A stretch of 5,093 nucleotides of DNA from Thermomonas sp. (lineage in GTDB: Bacteria; Pseudomonadota; Gammaproteobacteria; Xanthomonadales; Xanthomonadaceae), in the NCBI GenBank assembly GCA_024711415.1, contig JANJSW010000254.1, positions 1 to 5,093 of the forward strand, read 5' to 3'. The notes under the pieces are model-generated. The model made no database searches and was not told the origin of the DNA. It was given only the letters and a program-made list of their open reading frames with translations. Numbering within the stretch: the first letter of the stretch is position 1; each line of letters opens with the position of its first letter. Positions 1-5,093 of this stretch are shown here, in pieces. The position numbers were made by a program, and so were the translations under genes.

Positions 1-1
1 C

Positions 2-511
2 GAGGCCAACCCCAACGAGAACTACCAGGTCGCGGCGCGGCTGGCCGCACGCCTCGGCCTGCAGCGCCTGCATGCGGTGGACGACCACGTCGGCGACAAC
101 CTCGACATCCGCGACGAGGCAGCGTTCGAGAAGGCGATCCGGCAGGCGTGGGCCGGCGCCAGCGAGACCGCCAAGCAGGCACAGGACCACATCGCCGGGC
201 TGCGCGCGCGCGGCGACCTGATCGGCACCTATCGGGCGATCAATGCGCCGGCCTATCTGCGGCCTACCGTAGATGCGGACTTCGGCCAGGCCCTGCGCGA
301 TCCGTCGCCGCAGCGTTTCGGTCGCCAGTACGTGGCCGGCTGGGACGCGCGCAACCTGCACATGCTCGGCCACCTGGTCGCGGCCTTCCGCGAACGCCCA
401 GGTACGCGCGTGCTGGCGGTGGTCGGCGCCTCGCACAAGCCGTGGTTCGATGCCCTGCTGGGCATGACCCAGGGCGTGGAAGTGGTCGATGCGGAGCAGG
501 TGTTGCGCTGA
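2..511 (+). CDS. DUF5694 domain protein, C-terminal 169 residues (5' truncated)
   Basis: The frame is open from the first complete codon at base 2 and ends at TGA 509-511, so the gene begins upstream of the window. A GTG at 77-79 could be called as a start, but the coding signal continues upstream of it (ANPNENYQVAARLAARLG), so it is internal. The closing part has the pattern I associate with DUF5694: an aromatic/glycine segment followed by RN (GWDARNLHMLGHL), then a hydrophobic strand and a conserved His motif, RVLAVVGASHKPWF, with the His at fragment residue 145. The strand-then-G-x-x-H layout is reminiscent of TraB/EreA-type folds. That link is inference, and no catalytic activity is established. 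No signal peptide or membrane segment is visible in the part present. The gene runs co-directionally into the two-component genes, but a probable promoter overlaps its stop codon, so it need not belong to their operon. Confidence 0.75.
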   Translation, partial: EANPNENYQVAARLAARLGLQRLHAVDDHVGDNLDIRDEAAFEKAIRQAWAGASETAKQAQDHIAGLRARGDLIGTYRAINAPAYLRPTVDADFGQALRDPSPQRFGRQYVAGWDARNLHMLGHLVAAFRERPGTRVLAVVGASHKPWFDALLGMTQGVEVVDAEQVLR

Positions 512-536
512 CCGGGGGTGGTCGGGGCGGTAGCAT
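508..536 (+). promoter_or_regulatory. Candidate sigma70 promoter for the two-component operon
   Basis: CTGACC at 508-513 matches the TTGACA -35 consensus at four of six positions. TAGCAT at 531-536 matches TATAAT at four of six. The spacer is exactly 17 bp (514-530). The -35 hexamer overlaps the TGA stop of the preceding gene. Transcription would start near 543, giving a leader of about 57 nt before the response-regulator ATG. The -10 overlaps the first copy of a GCATGCG repeat, so a protein bound there could block or tune the promoter. Both hexamers are only moderate, and short matches are easy to find by chance, hence the modest confidence. Confidence 0.4.
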
Positions 537-560
537 GCGCGGCAGGACCGGCGGCATGCG
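533..560 (+). repeat. Paired GCATGCG motif, 21 bp apart
   Basis: GCATGCG occurs at 533-539 and again at 554-560, start to start 21 bp, or about two helical turns, so both copies would face the same side of the DNA. The GCATGC core is its own reverse complement. The two copies can therefore also pair as a hairpin stem (533-538 with 554-559), with an inner CGG/CCG pairing at 540-542 and 548-550. The first copy overlaps the candidate -10 and the second ends just before the Shine-Dalgarno at 561. It could be an operator, an RNA hairpin if transcription starts at or before 533, or chance in a GC-rich region. Confidence 0.35.
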
Positions 561-612
561 AAGGAGCCCCATGCACCAACTCCCCCGGATGCGCCGGCGA
601 TGCGCCTGCTGA
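561..612 (+). other. Shine-Dalgarno plus 13-codon leader frame overlapping the regulator start
   Basis: AAGGAG at 561-566 is the best ribosome-binding site in this gap. It lies 4 nt before an ATG at 571, but 33 nt before the response-regulator ATG at 600, too far to serve it directly. From 571 the frame reads MHQLPRMRRRCAC and stops at TGA 610-612, ten bases inside the regulator gene in another frame. Ribosomes loaded here would terminate just past the ATG at 600 and could re-initiate on it, which is translational coupling. The peptide is basic and ends Cys-Ala-Cys, but nothing shows that the peptide itself has a function. It could be the remnant of an older in-frame N-terminus (see the 11-bp repeat). 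Confidence 0.35.
588..609 (+). repeat. 11-bp tandem near-repeat across the regulator start codon
   Basis: GATGCGCCGGC (588-598) is followed immediately by GATGCGCCTGC (599-609). The two units are identical at 10 of 11 positions. Each contains an ATG (589 and 600), but because 11 is not a multiple of three the two ATGs are in different frames. The first lies in the leader frame and the second starts the response regulator. Removing one unit would leave 18 nt between the ATG at 571 and the ATG at 600 and join them in a single frame. An 11-bp direct repeat also matches the spacing at which OmpR-family regulators often bind, so an operator is an alternative explanation. Confidence 0.6.
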
Positions 613-1265
613 TCGTCGAGGATTCGCCGACCCTGGCCGCCAGCTTGCAGGCTACGCTGGAGCAGGACGGCCACGCCTGCGACCACGCCGGCGATGGCGA
701 GCAGGCCATCGCCTTCCTCGCCGGCCATGACTACGACCTGCTGGTGCTGGACTGGATGCTGCCGCGGCGCGACGGCCTGCAGGTGCTGAGGGCGCTGCGT
801 GGTTCCGGCGCGCGCGCGCGGGTGCTGATGCTGTCGGCGCGCGACACTGTCGCCGACCGTGTGGCGGCGCTGGATGCCGGCGCCGACGACTACCTGGTGA
901 AACCCTTTGCGCTGGACGAGCTGCAGGCGCGGGTGCGCGCACTGGCGCGGCGCGGGCGCGACGGCGGCGACACCGTGCTGGAGCTGGAGGGCCTGCAGGT
1001 GGACACCGGCGCCCGCCGCGCGCGCTGGCAGGGCGTGGACCTGCAGCTGTCACCGAAGGAATACGCGCTGCTGGAACTGCTGCTGCGCGAGCGCGGCAAG
1101 GTGCTGTCGCGGCCGGCGATCTTCGACCGCCTGTACGACAGCGCCAGCGAATCCTCGGACAAGGTGGTGGAAGTGATCCTGAGCACCCTGCGCGGCAAGC
1201 TGGCCAAGGCCGGCGCGCCCGATCTCATCCACACCCGCCGCGGCTTCGGCTATGTCATCGAATAG
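600..1265 (+). CDS. OmpR-family DNA-binding response regulator
   Basis: This 221-residue protein is a normal length for the family. Residues 1-~115 form a receiver domain. The acidic pocket is E7/D8, the phosphorylated aspartate is D51 (in LLVLDWMLP), the switch Ser is S79 (LMLSARD), and the conserved Lys is K101 in VKPF. Residues ~125-221 form the winged-helix DNA-binding domain, with LSPKEYALLELLL as the first part and the closing hairpin RRGFGYVIE. The ATG at 600 is chosen because the first receiver strand (MRLLIVED) begins there and no in-frame start lies just upstream, but it lacks a good Shine-Dalgarno of its own. It is co-transcribed with the downstream kinase and overlaps it by 14 nt. 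Phosphorylated dimers probably activate the adjacent efflux genes; that role is inferred from position. The family assignment is secure; the regulon and signal are not. Confidence 0.95.
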   Translation: MRLLIVEDSPTLAASLQATLEQDGHACDHAGDGEQAIAFLAGHDYDLLVLDWMLPRRDGLQVLRALRGSGARARVLMLSARDTVADRVAALDAGADDYLVKPFALDELQARVRALARRGRDGGDTVLELEGLQVDTGARRARWQGVDLQLSPKEYALLELLLRERGKVLSRPAIFDRLYDSASESSDKVVEVILSTLRGKLAKAGAPDLIHTRRGFGYVIE

Positions 1266-2595
1266 GCCACGCGGGTGGTCGTTGCGCACCCGCCTGCTGT
1301 GGCAGCTGGTGCTGGCGATCGGCCTGCTGCTGGGCGGGCTGTTCCTGCTGCTGGACGCATTGGTGGACCGCGCGATGTACCGCCAGCTCGACCAGTTCGT
1401 GGAGTCGCGTGCGTCCGCGCTGGCGCAACAGCTGCAGGTGGACGACGACCCGCGCGCGCACATCCTGCCGGCCTGGGACATCGCCGGGCATACCGATTTC
1501 TTCGCCATCTACGACGCCGGCGGTCGCCTGCGCGCGGCCTCGATGAACAGCGGCGACGGCGCGTTGCGCCTGCCGGCCAGCGTGCGCGGCGACATCCTGC
1601 TGCCGGACGGCCACGCCGGCCATTACCGGGTGCTGCCGCTGGTGGCGGGTCGGTTTGCCGGTGGCCGACTGGTGATGGCCACCGAGCGCGAGAGCTGGGA
1701 CCGCACCGAGCGGCGCATGCACGGCGTGCTGCTGGCCGGCACCCTGGCGGCGATCGCCGCGGCGGTGCTGCTGTGCCTGCTGCTGGTGCGCCAGGCCTTC
1801 GTGCACATGGCGCGGGAGGCGCGGCGACTGCCGCACGACGGTCCGCCGGAACCGGGCCTGCTGGCGAGCAGCCCGCGCGAACTGCAGCCGTTCATCGAAG
1901 CTGCCCACGAAGCCCTGCGCCGGTCGTGGGAAATGGCCGGGCGCGAGCGGAGTTTTTCCCGCAGCATCGCCCACGAACTGCGTACGCCGGTGGCGGAAAT
2001 CGCCGCGGTGACCGAACTGGCGCAGCGCCATGATGACCCGGCTGCGCTGCGCCAGGCCTTGGCCAGCGTGCGCGACACCAACGCGCGCATGCAGCGCGGC
2101 ATCGAGGCGCTGCTGGCGCTGGCCCGCTTCGAATCCGGGCAGGAAGCGCCGCAGGCCGATCCGCTGGACCTGGCCGCGCTGCTGCGGCAGCTGGCCGGCG
2201 GCGGCAATGGTTGGCCAGCGGAACGACTGCGCCTGCAGTTGCCGGTGGAGGCGTGGGTGGTCTGCGATGCGGGGATGCTGGAGCGGGTGGCCAGCAACCT
2301 GCTGCAGAACGCGCTGGAATACGGCGATCCCGGGGTGCCGGTGCAACTGGCGCTGGTGCGGACGCCGCAGGGCTGGTGGCTGCAGCTGCGCAACCGCGCC
2401 TCCGGGCTGGCCGAAGCCGACCTGGCCCGCTTCGGCGAGCGCCACTGGCGCGGTGGCCGCGAGACCGACCCGCGCCACGCCGGCCTGGGGCTGGCGCTGG
2501 CGCGGGCGATGGCTACTGCGCTGGGCCTGCAACTGCAGTTCACCCTCGAGGGCGACGAGCTGCAGGCCGCGCTGGGGCCGATCCCGGCGCTGTAG
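1252..2595 (+). CDS. Membrane sensor histidine kinase, partner of the response regulator
   Basis: This 447-residue inner-membrane kinase has TM1 at about residues 12-36, a periplasmic sensor region at about 37-156, and TM2 at about 158-179. A poorly HAMP-like linker follows, then HisKA with phospho-acceptor H241 in SIAHELRTPVAEI, and a C-terminal ATPase domain. The N box is intact (NLLQNALEY, N349/N353), and so is the G2 box (HAGLGLALA, residues 409-417). The G1 box is degenerate: NRASGL (N381-L386) stands where most kinases have DxGxG. From memory, CusS-like metal sensors also carry Asn there. The periplasmic region contains H70, H80, H121 and H124, possible metal ligands, but this is speculation. 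The start ATG at 1252 lies inside the regulator gene with little Shine-Dalgarno, implying translational coupling. It is expected to phosphorylate D51 of the regulator. The ligand is unknown; a metal ion is inferred from the neighbouring pump. Confidence 0.93.
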   Translation: MSSNRPRGWSLRTRLLWQLVLAIGLLLGGLFLLLDALVDRAMYRQLDQFVESRASALAQQLQVDDDPRAHILPAWDIAGHTDFFAIYDAGGRLRAASMNSGDGALRLPASVRGDILLPDGHAGHYRVLPLVAGRFAGGRLVMATERESWDRTERRMHGVLLAGTLAAIAAAVLLCLLLVRQAFVHMAREARRLPHDGPPEPGLLASSPRELQPFIEAAHEALRRSWEMAGRERSFSRSIAHELRTPVAEIAAVTELAQRHDDPAALRQALASVRDTNARMQRGIEALLALARFESGQEAPQADPLDLAALLRQLAGGGNGWPAERLRLQLPVEAWVVCDAGMLERVASNLLQNALEYGDPGVPVQLALVRTPQGWWLQLRNRASGLAEADLARFGERHWRGGRETDPRHAGLGLALARAMATALGLQLQFTLEGDELQAALGPIPAL

Positions 2596-2632
2596 AAGCG
2601 GTTCGGGCAGCCGGCGGGCGTTCCGGCGCGCC

Positions 2633-2669
2633 TTAAGCGTGGCGAAAGTTTGCGTATTCAGACTTCGGC
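2633..2669 (+). promoter_or_regulatory. Candidate operator/promoter upstream of the efflux genes
   Basis: The 98-bp gap between the kinase stop and the adaptor start holds the most AT-rich stretch in the window. Within it, GGCGAAAGTT (2641-2650) and AGACTTCGGC (2660-2669) form an imperfect inverted repeat, with 7 of 10 positions complementary and a 9-bp centre. A weak -35/-10 pair can be drawn as TTAAGC (2633-2638), a 16-bp spacer and TATTCA (2655-2660), each matching consensus at only three positions. A promoter with poor hexamers and an overlapping symmetric site would suit activation by the neighbouring response regulator. The site is inferred from position and symmetry only. Confidence 0.35.
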
Positions 2670-2693
2670 CATCCGCCTGAGTCCGTCATCGCC

Positions 2694-3794
2694 ATGCGCC
2701 GTCTTCCCGCTGTTCTGCTCCTGACTTCCGCGCTGCTGGCGCTCACCGCCTGTGGCTCCTCCAACGACGCCGCGCCAACGGAAGCCGCTCCGCAGGCCGA
2801 CGCCCAGGGCCGGATCCGCCTGAGCGCCGCGCAGACCGCCAACCTCGGCATCCAGCGCACCCCGGCGATGGCGGCCGACAGCGTGCCGGTGGCCGGCCTG
2901 CCGGCCGAGGTCACGGTGCCGCTGGCCTCCAGCGCGCAGGTGACCATGCCGTACGCCGGGGTGGTGACGCGGGTGCTGGTGGACGAAGGCGAGACCGTGC
3001 GCCGCGGCCAGCCGATGCTGCGGGTGCAGAGCCGCGAGCTGGTGGCGGTGCAGGCCGACTACGCCAGGGCCCGCGCCGAGTCCGGGCTGGCGGCGCAGCA
3101 GGCGCAGCGCGACGCGCTGCTGCAGCGCGAAGGGCTGATCCCGGCCGCGCGCGCGCAGGAAAGCCGGGCGCGGGCCCAGGTGGCCAGCGCCAGCCTGCAG
3201 CAGGCCGGCGCTTCGCTGGCGCAGCTGCGGCCCAGCGGCGGCGCGGCCGGCGAGTTCGAACTGCTGGCCCCGCAGGCCGGCCGCGTGGTGCACCGGCAGG
3301 TAGCGCCGGGGCAGGCGCTGGAAGCGTTGGCCGCCGCCTTCACCCTCGCCAGCGACGACCGCCTGGACCTGGAATTCGCGGTGCCGGTGGAACTGGCGAC
3401 GCAGCTGCGCGTCGGCCAGCTGGTGGCGCTGCCCGGCGGCGCCACGGCCAGCGTGGCGGCGGTGGGTGGCGATGCCGATGCCGGCGCGCAGAGCCTGCGC
3501 GTGCGCGCGCAGCTGGCTACGGGCAGCGGGTTGCTGCCGGGCCAGCAGCTGGATGTGACCCTGCAGCTGCCGGCCCCCGCCGGCGCGGTGGCGGTGCCCG
3601 TGGGCGCGCTGCTGCAGGATGGCGACGGCCACCTGCTGTTCGTGCTCGAAGGCGACGCCTGGCGTGGCCTGCCGGTGCGCCTGCTGGGCGGCGATGGGCG
3701 CCACGCCATCGTCACCGGCGAAGGGCTGCGCGCCGGGCTGCCGGTGGCGAGCGCCGGCGCCAACCTGCTCAAGAGCCTGACGGCGGCGGAGTAG
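2694..3794 (+). CDS. RND efflux periplasmic adaptor lipoprotein (membrane-fusion protein)
   Basis: This 366-residue CusB/CzcB-type adaptor would bridge the inner-membrane RND pump and an outer-membrane channel. The N-terminus is a lipoprotein signal (MRRLPAVLLLTSALLALTAC). The lipobox is LTAC with lipidated C20, followed by Gly rather than the inner-membrane retention Asp. Residues ~82-112 are the first half of the lipoyl/barrel-sandwich domain (MPYAGVVTRVLVDEGE). Residues ~114-178 form an Ala/Gln/Arg-rich coiled-coil hairpin. Residues ~186-210 are the second lipoyl half (FELLAPQAGRVVHRQVAPG), followed by beta-barrel and membrane-proximal domains. The Met cluster used for copper in CusB is absent, and no His-rich tail is seen. 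The Shine-Dalgarno before 2694 is weak. The permease begins 4 nt after the stop, so the two genes form one operon. The adaptor role is secure; the substrate is not. Confidence 0.92.
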   Translation: MRRLPAVLLLTSALLALTACGSSNDAAPTEAAPQADAQGRIRLSAAQTANLGIQRTPAMAADSVPVAGLPAEVTVPLASSAQVTMPYAGVVTRVLVDEGETVRRGQPMLRVQSRELVAVQADYARARAESGLAAQQAQRDALLQREGLIPAARAQESRARAQVASASLQQAGASLAQLRPSGGAAGEFELLAPQAGRVVHRQVAPGQALEALAAAFTLASDDRLDLEFAVPVELATQLRVGQLVALPGGATASVAAVGGDADAGAQSLRVRAQLATGSGLLPGQQLDVTLQLPAPAGAVAVPVGALLQDGDGHLLFVLEGDAWRGLPVRLLGGDGRHAIVTGEGLRAGLPVASAGANLLKSLTAAE

Positions 3795-3798
3795 GCCC

Positions 3799-5093
3799 AT
3801 GCTGCAACGGCTGATCGCGTTTTCCCTGCGCCAGCGCCTGATGGTGCTGCTGGCGGTGCTGGTGCTGGCCGGCTTTGGCCTGCGCGCCTACCTGCAGCTG
3901 CCCATCGATGCCTACCCCGACATCTCGCCCACCCAGGTCAAGCTGATCCTGAAGGCGCCGGGCATGACCCCGGAGGAAGTGGAAAGCAGGGTGGTGGCGC
4001 CGCTGGAGATGGAGCTGCTGGGCGTGCCCGACGCGGTGATGCTGCGCTCGACCGCGAAGTACGCGATCGCCGACATCACCCTGGACTTCAGGGAAGGCAC
4101 AGACATCTACTGGGCGCGCCAGCAGGTGGCGGAGCGCTATGGCAACGTCGCCGACGTGCTGCCGGCGGGCGTCGGCGGCGGGCTGGCGCCGATCGCCACG
4201 CCGCTGTCGGACGTGCTGATGTTCACCATCGAGGGTGGCGGCCTGGACCTGCAGGAAAAGCGCACCCTGCTCGACTGGACCATCCGCCCGGCCCTGCGCA
4301 CGGTGCCCGGCGTGGCCGACGTCAACGTGCTGGGTGGCCACGCGCGCGCCTTCGTGGTGGTGCCGGACCGCGCCCGCCTGCTGGCCAACGGCCTGCACCT
4401 GGACGACCTGGTGCGGGCGCTGGAGCGCAACAACCGCAACGACGGCGCCGGCCGCCTGCAGGCCGGCGAGAACGCGCTGATCGTGCGCGTGGAAGGCGCG
4501 CTGGCGAATGCCGACGACATCGGCAACGTGGTGCTGAAGCCCGGCATGCCGCCGGTGCGGGTGCGCGACGTGGCGCGCGTGCGCACCGAGGCGATGACCC
4601 GTTATGGCGCGGTGACCCGCGACGGCAAGGGCGAGGCGGTGCAGGGCATTGTCGTCGCGCTGCGCGGCGTGGATGCCTCCAAGCTGGTGCATGCGGCCGA
4701 GGCGCGGCTGCAGTCGCTGGCCTCCAGCCTGCCGCCGGGGGTGAAGATCGTCCCGTTCTACAACCGCAGCGAACTGATCGAACGGGCGGTGGCCACGGTG
4801 CGCAACGCGCTGCTGGAAGCCACCGTGCTGGTGGTGGTGCTGCTGCTGCTGTTCCTGGGCGAGCTGCGCGCGGCGCTGGTGGTGTCGCTGATGCTGCCGC
4901 TGGCGGCGCTGTTCACCTTCCTGCTGATGCGGCTGACCGGCCAGAGCGCCAACCTGATGAGCCTGGGCGGGCTGGCGATCGCCATCGGCATGCTGGTCGA
5001 TGCGGCGGTGGTGGTGGTGGAGAACACCGTCACCCGCCTGCAGCCGGACGCGCGCGGCGCGCACCTGCCGCGCCTGCACCGGGTGTTCGACGC
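3799..5093 (+). CDS. CusA/CzcA-type heavy-metal RND efflux permease, N-terminal part (3' truncated)
   Basis: The frame from ATG 3799 stays open to the window end, giving about 431 of the ~1,000-1,050 residues typical of the family. GGAG at 3788-3791, 7 nt before the ATG, supports the start. TM1 is at about residues 12-31. A large periplasmic porter region (~32-334) begins with PIDAYPDISPTQVK and contains the heavy-metal RND mark EGTDIYWARQQVAERY. TM2 to TM4 then follow at about 337-356, 361-380 and 388-408. TM4 reads AIAIGMLVDAAVVVVEN, with D401 and E408 matching the CzcA proton-relay D408 and E415. The position of CzcA D402 is Ala (A395), as I recall for CusA. The trimer would use the proton gradient to export a cation via the adaptor. 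The metal cannot be assigned, because most of the known CusA methionine ligands lie beyond the window. Confidence 0.93.
   Translation, partial: MLQRLIAFSLRQRLMVLLAVLVLAGFGLRAYLQLPIDAYPDISPTQVKLILKAPGMTPEEVESRVVAPLEMELLGVPDAVMLRSTAKYAIADITLDFREGTDIYWARQQVAERYGNVADVLPAGVGGGLAPIATPLSDVLMFTIEGGGLDLQEKRTLLDWTIRPALRTVPGVADVNVLGGHARAFVVVPDRARLLANGLHLDDLVRALERNNRNDGAGRLQAGENALIVRVEGALANADDIGNVVLKPGMPPVRVRDVARVRTEAMTRYGAVTRDGKGEAVQGIVVALRGVDASKLVHAAEARLQSLASSLPPGVKIVPFYNRSELIERAVATVRNALLEATVLVVVLLLLFLGELRAALVVSLMLPLAALFTFLLMRLTGQSANLMSLGGLAIAIGMLVDAAVVVVENTVTRLQPDARGAHLPRLHRVFD

Noticed and set aside
77..511. GTG at 77 as the true start of the DUF5694 gene
   Set aside because: The same frame is open and protein-like back to base 2, with sequence typical of the family upstream of 77, so the gene starts outside the window.
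518..730. 70-codon + strand frame across the gap and regulator start
   Set aside because: It is an Ala/Arg/Gly-rich out-of-frame shadow of the regulator with no domain and no ribosome-binding site.
1255..2532. 425-codon open frame on the minus strand opposite the histidine kinase
   Set aside because: Its translation is a Gln/His/Arg/Ala-rich low-complexity string with no recognisable domain, typical of the antisense of a GC-rich gene, while the + strand has full kinase motifs.
2610..2627. GCCGG/CCGGC hairpin after the kinase stop as an intrinsic terminator
   Set aside because: The stem is only 5 bp with an 8-nt loop and no following T-run, and such hairpins are common by chance at this GC content.
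2658..3800. 380-codon open frame on the minus strand opposite the adaptor
   Set aside because: It has the same His/Gln/Gly/Arg-rich antisense composition. The + strand encodes a lipobox, lipoyl halves and a coiled coil in the same place.
4828..4860. GTG/CTG trinucleotide run as a microsatellite
   Set aside because: It simply encodes Val/Leu of a transmembrane helix (VLVVVLLLL) with biased codons and is not a perfect repeat. The GTG run at 5008-5019 in TM4 is explained the same way.
3769..5079. 436-codon open frame on the minus strand opposite the permease
   Set aside because: The His- and Gln-rich runs come from reading GTG/CTG-rich membrane-segment codons backwards. The + strand frame is a clear RND permease.
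1..5093. CRISPR arrays, tRNA/rRNA genes, insertion sequences or attachment sites
   Set aside because: No repeat-spacer pattern, cloverleaf, transposase-like frame or terminal inverted repeats were seen. The window is almost entirely ordinary coding sequence.

Overview
The window is very GC-rich (roughly 70% by eye), with strong G/C bias at third codon positions and compact, co-directional genes. The protein sequences resemble those of the Xanthomonadaceae (Stenotrophomonas, Xanthomonas, Lysobacter and relatives). That placement is an inference from composition and protein style, not a database match. All five supported genes are on the + strand. The long minus-strand open frames are GC-driven shadows.

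Layout: (1) bases 2-511 hold the 3' end of a DUF5694-type gene of unknown function. (2) Bases 512-599 are a short regulatory gap with a plausible sigma70 promoter whose -35 overlaps the preceding stop codon, a repeated GCATGCG motif, and a good Shine-Dalgarno that faces a 13-codon leader frame rather than the next gene. (3) Bases 600-1265 encode an OmpR-family response regulator. (4) Bases 1252-2595 encode its partner membrane histidine kinase, overlapping the regulator by 14 nt. (5) Bases 2596-2693 are a second regulatory gap with the window's most AT-rich patch and an imperfect inverted repeat. (6) Bases 2694-3794 encode a periplasmic adaptor lipoprotein. (7) From base 3799 to the window end runs the N-terminal ~431 residues of a CusA/CzcA-type heavy-metal RND efflux permease, with a 4-nt gap after the adaptor.

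Together, genes 3-7 form a classic self-contained module. The kinase senses a periplasmic signal, probably a metal cation, and phosphorylates the regulator, which is expected to activate the adaptor-permease operon. The pump would then export the substrate through an outer-membrane channel that is not encoded in the window. Which metal is handled cannot be decided from this sequence.

The oddest feature is at the start of the response regulator. An 11-bp tandem near-repeat (588-609) spans the start codon. Removing one copy would place the Shine-Dalgarno-proximal ATG at 571 in frame with the regulator. I see no wholly new system here. The unusual parts are that 5' leader, the degenerate G1 box in the kinase, and the mixed metal-specificity signature of the pump.
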